From positions 10,531,711-10,595,710 of the forward strand of contig NC_133211.1 in the NCBI RefSeq assembly GCF_958299795.1: DNA of 64,000 nt. Direction: 5' to 3'. Position 1 is the first letter of the stretch, and each line of letters begins with the position of its first letter. Below are positions 59,581 to 64,000 of this stretch, in pieces. The position numbers and the translations under genes are program-made. Below the pieces are notes generated by a model. The model was not told the DNA's origin and searched no databases. It was given only the letters and a program-made list of their open reading frames with translations. The DNA is from Porites lutea (Eukaryota; Cnidaria; Anthozoa; Scleractinia; Poritidae).

Positions 59581-62267
59581 ATGAGTGGAGAATCGCTGTC
59601 ATGGTGCAAAAACAGAATTTCATTTCAAAAGTCTAGCTTATCGTGGTCGACCGACAATTAAGCCCAATATGGTTAACGTGTTTTCTGTTGCTGTAGGTTT
59701 GCATTTCTTTGGTCAAGCGTTGTCCGATCCTTCGGTGAGCAACCTGGTCCGGTACACTAAAAAAATTATAAACACAGTAACGATTTTTCGAAACCACCCT
59801 TTTTTTTCTCGATCGCTAACTCTTCGCCTGATTCTTTCTGATATTTGAAAAGGAATTTAAACTGCGTTGCCATATCGCTTCCTTCAATTCGCAATAAACA
59901 TAGTTTGAACTGCATTTTGAAGATTTTTATAGGACCTTGGTCAATGAACACCGCACAACGACTTTCATATTTTTTCTTTTTCATAATCTAACAAGCATTG
60001 CAATGGCCAAGTTAACTAATCATGTATCTATAATAAAAGAAAAAAAGAAAAAAAAAGAATCTTTAGTCATATGTAAGTCAGAAAAAAATAATTACTTTGT
60101 GTTTTTAATACTTACCAAATGAAAATGGATACGAACCCTTGATACTGCAGCTCTCTGCTGGACTTACCTGAAGAGAATGATTTGGGACACTCCAGTATGC
60201 CCCTTTTTGAGTTATTTTCTAAGCTATTAACTGTCAATCAAACATAAGTCACGAGGGGTAACGCCTAACAACTGTCATTTGAACAATTAGTTGTTAAGGT
60301 TTTATTTCTTGGCAACTAATTAATAAAACGAAGGGTAGCAGTGCTCAGTTCCTGGCTCACTTAGTGGAAATGAAGATCAAAGAAGAGTTTCTTCATCGAA
60401 ACAGTATCCAAAATGTAAGAACACGGACAAACATTACCGATCTGCCCCAGGTAGACTAAAGTTTACCAGTCCACTTAGTGGCAAATGGTTTGTTCTTTTA
60501 ATCAAGATTTGTCCCCCTAGCAAGATGGAACAGGTATTTGGTTGCTATTGAAAACACCTAACAACATTCATGCAAATATTTGGTTACTAGGAGTGGTCAA
60601 GCCATTTTACAGGGAGCTAGCCTTTTTGTTAACGTGAGGCTAAAATTAACCTTGTTTTGATGAAAACATCCTCTTCTTTTCTAATGTAAATTTTGCTTAA
60701 AAAATAACAAGTTAGCATAAGAACAACACGATTTACATAATAAAGCAGGAAGGGTGGTATCAAAACAATGTCAACTCCAGCCTCGTTTCCACCTGTGACT
60801 GCAAAATCGCGAGGGAAGTCTAAGCGGGCGGTTTTCCGCCCGTTTAGAATTTCCCTTACCCCCACTATCTGCCCCTGGGTCTCCTAGGATGGGTTGGTAA
60901 GTCCTTATTCAGACTCTTGGTGAAAGCAGTCAATGACGGTCTGGCATTGAACTTGGGCGCAAGTCGTCACTAGTCTCAAAGTTACTAAAGTTGAGAGTGC
61001 ATCGCCAGTTTGATGGTTTTAACGGACTCTTCATATTGACGTTATGGATCAGTTAAGTCGCGGAGTAACTAATTGGTTGCCGTCTGTCAGCTAAAGAGTG
61101 TCTGAACATTCAAAACGTCGGTGGTTATTGAGATGGAGAAGGACAAGTCAACAAACAGACGTGAATCAGTAGCAATAATTGAAGGAACGCATAGAATGAA
61201 CTGTTACCCGAATATCGCACTCAATATAGAGATTCAGACTCATGTTTACGCCATTTGATTCAACCAATCAGAAGCACTACCCAGATCTGGGTGGTGACGC
61301 GTCATCAGTATGGAATTTCTGCGCTCGTTTGTCAGACGTCATTTGGCGGGAAACCAGTGGTAGCGTCGTCAAATGTTGGCTGTTTTCTCAGGCTTAATTT
61401 TTAACAGCTGACCAATCATGGCCCTAGTACACTGCTAGTGGCCCAGAACAAGAATTTCGGCGCTGTTTTAAGGACGAAATTTAGTTCCGTCCGTATGAAT
61501 ACTCTCTGTATACCCTGTCTGAAGATAGAGTAAAATTAAAAATTTTGTCATCCAGGGGCCAGCTGAAAAAATCTTGTGTCGGGCGTTGCTACTAACGTCT
61601 GACGTTCAGTCCAGTCAAACACTCCACTTTGAAGCCTGACTACGTAGTTGCGCCTGGGTTTACTGGTCCGAAGGGACGATTAAGACAAATCCAGGGTTAG
61701 TTACAATAGCAATCATCATATGCACATAATCAATCCAGGATTATAGTCAACTGCACCGGTCTAGTAGCCCTTCTCTTACTACTTTTTGTCCCCCCCAAAA
61801 AATCGGCTGGTTTTTGGGCCAAAACTTGCACTACATTTCATCAGGGTTTTTATTCTTAAAAGGTGTTAGCAGCCCAAAACGTAGCCCGCCGCTTACGATT
61901 ACCCGATAACGACGCTTATAAATTACTCTCTGCGAAAGTATTTTTGAATAAATCTGGCTACATAAGGCCTCATTTAAGAGTGAAGGATTCCTAGTTCTTT
62001 CCTTCTAGTTTTATTCCCTGCTTTGACCCTTATAGCAACTATCCCTAGCACATTCAGTGGGTCAGGAGTCGCACTCAAAGGGCACCTTTTTTGCGGTTAT
62101 ACCTCCAAACTGAATATACGTGCAATATATTACCTGAAGTGAGCGGAGTCAAGCTGAAGCGCATTGGCAGTTCATGAGTGATCAGGTCCCTTACAGTTTC
62201 TTTGGGGTGTGGATGGTGCGATCCCTAGAGCTTTGCGGTGTATGTGCCGTCAGGCAATTAATAGTAA

Positions 62268-62487
62268 TAGGCCATTTCTCGTTTTAGTGAAAGCTTTTGG
62301 AACTGGGAAATGGCTTGCCTAGTCCCTTTACGGCGTTTTCCCAGTCCCTCTCGGTCAATTCGTTTCGGTGACGTATCCGAGGCGAACGGGCGGCAAACGC
62401 CTCACATTTTCGCTTGGACCACGTGACCCGAAACGCTTTGGCCGCAAGGAAAAATGAGGCCTAGTGACTAGGCAAGGAAATGGCCTA
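62268..62487. repeat. Foldback MITE with taggccatttc ends (second copy)
   Basis: taggccatttc on the left and gaaatggccta on the right match the ends of 17944-18120. Inner words gaaatggcttgcctagtccc and gtgactaggcaaggaaatgg are also inverted. The interior is GC-rich and unlike the first copy. Confidence 0.65.
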
Positions 62488-63426
62488 TCGGCTCCTAGTA
62501 CTCAGTAAGGCATTATAGGGGAAGGCACTGTAGGGTTATATTGTGTTATGGCCCGACTCCGGACTTCGAGATTCAAAAAAACTTGAGAGGTATTTCTCTA
62601 CACTGAGGACAGTCTATGCCGACTATACGTAGAGCGAGCGAAAAATACAAGTGCGCCCCTTTCACAGGACGGGAGGTCATGTCTACAAGCGTCCGCGATA
62701 GAAAAAAGATTTGAAAAAAGGATTTATACGTTCAGAAATCCGCAAAAAATGAAAGATAAAAATGACTTTTTCTTTAGAAGTGAATGCAGAGCGTTTATAA
62801 TTGTTATGACTTTCGTGGCTGTTTCGGATACAATTGGTCGAGTAAGACTGAGGTTTATAGAATTGCTCGTTAGAGACTTGATGATGCCTTTTTGGGCGTT
62901 GCTATTTGTAAAAAATTCCATGGCTGGTGTCTGGATACGAGAGTATTAAACATGCCAGAAAAAAATACCGCTCATTAAATCAAAGTAGGTTATCAAACGT
63001 TTTAGCCGTTAATTAGGGAAGAAAAATTCTACCTGGTCTTGCGTTCTTCCGCTCGGCTATAAGACTGGCTTTTGGAAGCAAGAGGACTGGGTTCAACGCC
63101 CGCACAACTTGCTATGCAGGACGGGAAAAGGCCCTTGACGGATGTTTGTTTGACCGCGTTTTGCCCGCGAAAGTTTTCAAAAAATTTTCTTTCAAAAATG
63201 AAGCCAACACAGGTAGGTTTACTTCTTAAATATACATACAAGTTTTAAGCATGTTTTATTCTCCATTTATATGTGATTTTTTATGAAAACTATGCTTTCT
63301 TTTTTCAATTAAAGGTGTTTTGAATTCCCTAGAGCGCCACGTGCCCAAAACAGCTTCTTGGCGTTTGTCGTGCAGCATGGAAATTTCAAGCATTCAAAGA
63401 AGTGACTAAGAGCTTAACTCACAACT

Positions 63427-63504
63427 ATGATAAAAGAAAAACGGTTAACACGCAATGATTTTCTGGAAAGAGCGGACTTTCAAAGCGAAGAAACAGTTTA
63501 CGAG
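63427..63504 (+). CDS. Possible first coding exon of a gene leaving the window
   Basis: ATG at 63427 opens 26 codons (MIKEKRLTRN, then DFLERADFQSEETVYE) that end exactly at GAG|GTAATT, an acceptable donor in phase 0. The text has a charged, protein-like composition. No following exon is found in the remaining 500 bp, so the gene would continue beyond the right edge. It could also be chance. Confidence 0.35.
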
Positions 63505-64000
63505 GTAATTATAAAGAACTTTAATTTCTGCAAAGCTAATTAGCTCGTTTCTGATGTCTGTTTTTAAAGTAGCATTTCAAATCCCGTTTAATCTTTGCCA
63601 TCCTTGTTCCCGTATGTTTAATTAACACGTCTTGTGTTTTCGTAACTGGTATTGCGGACAAACGCAATTTATTTTGTAGACTGTTCACAGTCCCTTATTT
63701 CTTCGTGAGATCGTTGAGATATACCGCGTCTTACCGTCACGGGTATCTTGATTTTCAAATGTACCGAGGGGGTGGGCGTTGGGGATTATAGCTCTGGGTA
63801 GGGGGGTGGGGGCGAGAAAAATAGAGGGACTGTAATAACATCACTGCAACTCGCGTTCACGGAGTGCATTGTACCAGCAACGCAGGCATTTGATTGGTCA
63901 TTAGACAACAGATGTTAATTTGCGTTGACAGCGGGTTTAGTTTAAGTTGCCGACATCGACAAGTCGACTTTTCCATAAAACGTACGCTTTCATACCATAA

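Larger units (their letters stand above)
58133..63426. other. Gene-poor right part
   Basis: No gene is supported over more than 5 kb. Two foldback elements are listed separately (59431-59580 and 62268-62487). A repeat-like stretch at about 61255-61395 begins aaccaatcagaagcactacc. Open frames such as 62749-62949 and its opposite-strand partner lack start context, splice partners and known motifs. Confidence 0.4.

Noticed and set aside
62724-62949. Overlapping 65- and 66-codon frames on opposite strands
   Set aside because: Neither has domain features, neighbouring exons or a convincing start; no basis to choose between them.
63040-63115. tRNA-like piece with 'gggttcaacgcccgc'
   Set aside because: Only a B-box-like word is present; no acceptor stem, D arm or anticodon arm could be paired.

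Overview
The window reads as nuclear DNA of a cnidarian, most likely a stony coral. It is AT-rich, its genes are split into short exons with GT-AG introns, and it carries many small foldback (MITE-like) elements. It also holds LINE pieces, a Tc1/mariner remnant and a RecQ-like helicase fragment of a type I associate with coral genomes. The coral assignment is inference, resting on repeat style and gene types rather than on a species match. I see no operons, CRISPR arrays, rRNA or convincing tRNA genes, and no LTR or capsid-bearing elements.

Region 1 (about 0.65-23 kb) holds a local family of minus-strand genes for a predicted type II membrane protein that I cannot name. Copy A (2613-5955) assembles from five exons into an uninterrupted 594-residue protein with one membrane span and a furin-type RSRR site. 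Copy B (13005-14140) is a recently duplicated 3' piece. Copy C (20701-22640) has lost exons 3-4 and is out of frame. The duplication that made B also copied several MITEs, and one further MITE landed in B afterwards, leaving its empty site in A. Between A and B lies a mariner-type transposon interrupted by a CR1/L2-like LINE. Between B and C lies a complete two-exon gene for a protein with a pRiA4b ORF-3-like domain and a MYND zinc finger (17781-19934).

Region 2 (25-36 kb) holds two divergent genes that share a 128-bp gap. On the minus strand is an unrecognised four-exon gene for a small protein (25694-27824). On the plus strand is TXNDC17 (27953-35876), a thioredoxin-like WCPDC protein. The first intron of TXNDC17 contains a perfect 95-bp palindrome and a 5'-truncated L1/Tx1-type LINE with an 11-bp target duplication.

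Region 3 (38.2-55 kb) is a 16-exon FKBP6 gene, which encodes a co-chaperone linked to the piRNA pathway. Its introns hold a RecQ-helicase fragment between ~100-bp inverted repeats, a degraded LINE, several foldback elements and a 75-bp minisatellite. A 44-bp tandem duplication in the last exon changes the predicted C-terminus.

Region 4 (55-64 kb) is gene-poor. It has one single-exon minus-strand gene for a secreted, extremely Asp-rich protein (57572-58132), a candidate mineral-binding protein, and a possible first exon of a gene running off the right edge (63427-63504). Exon structures were assembled by eye from splice sites and reading-frame continuity.
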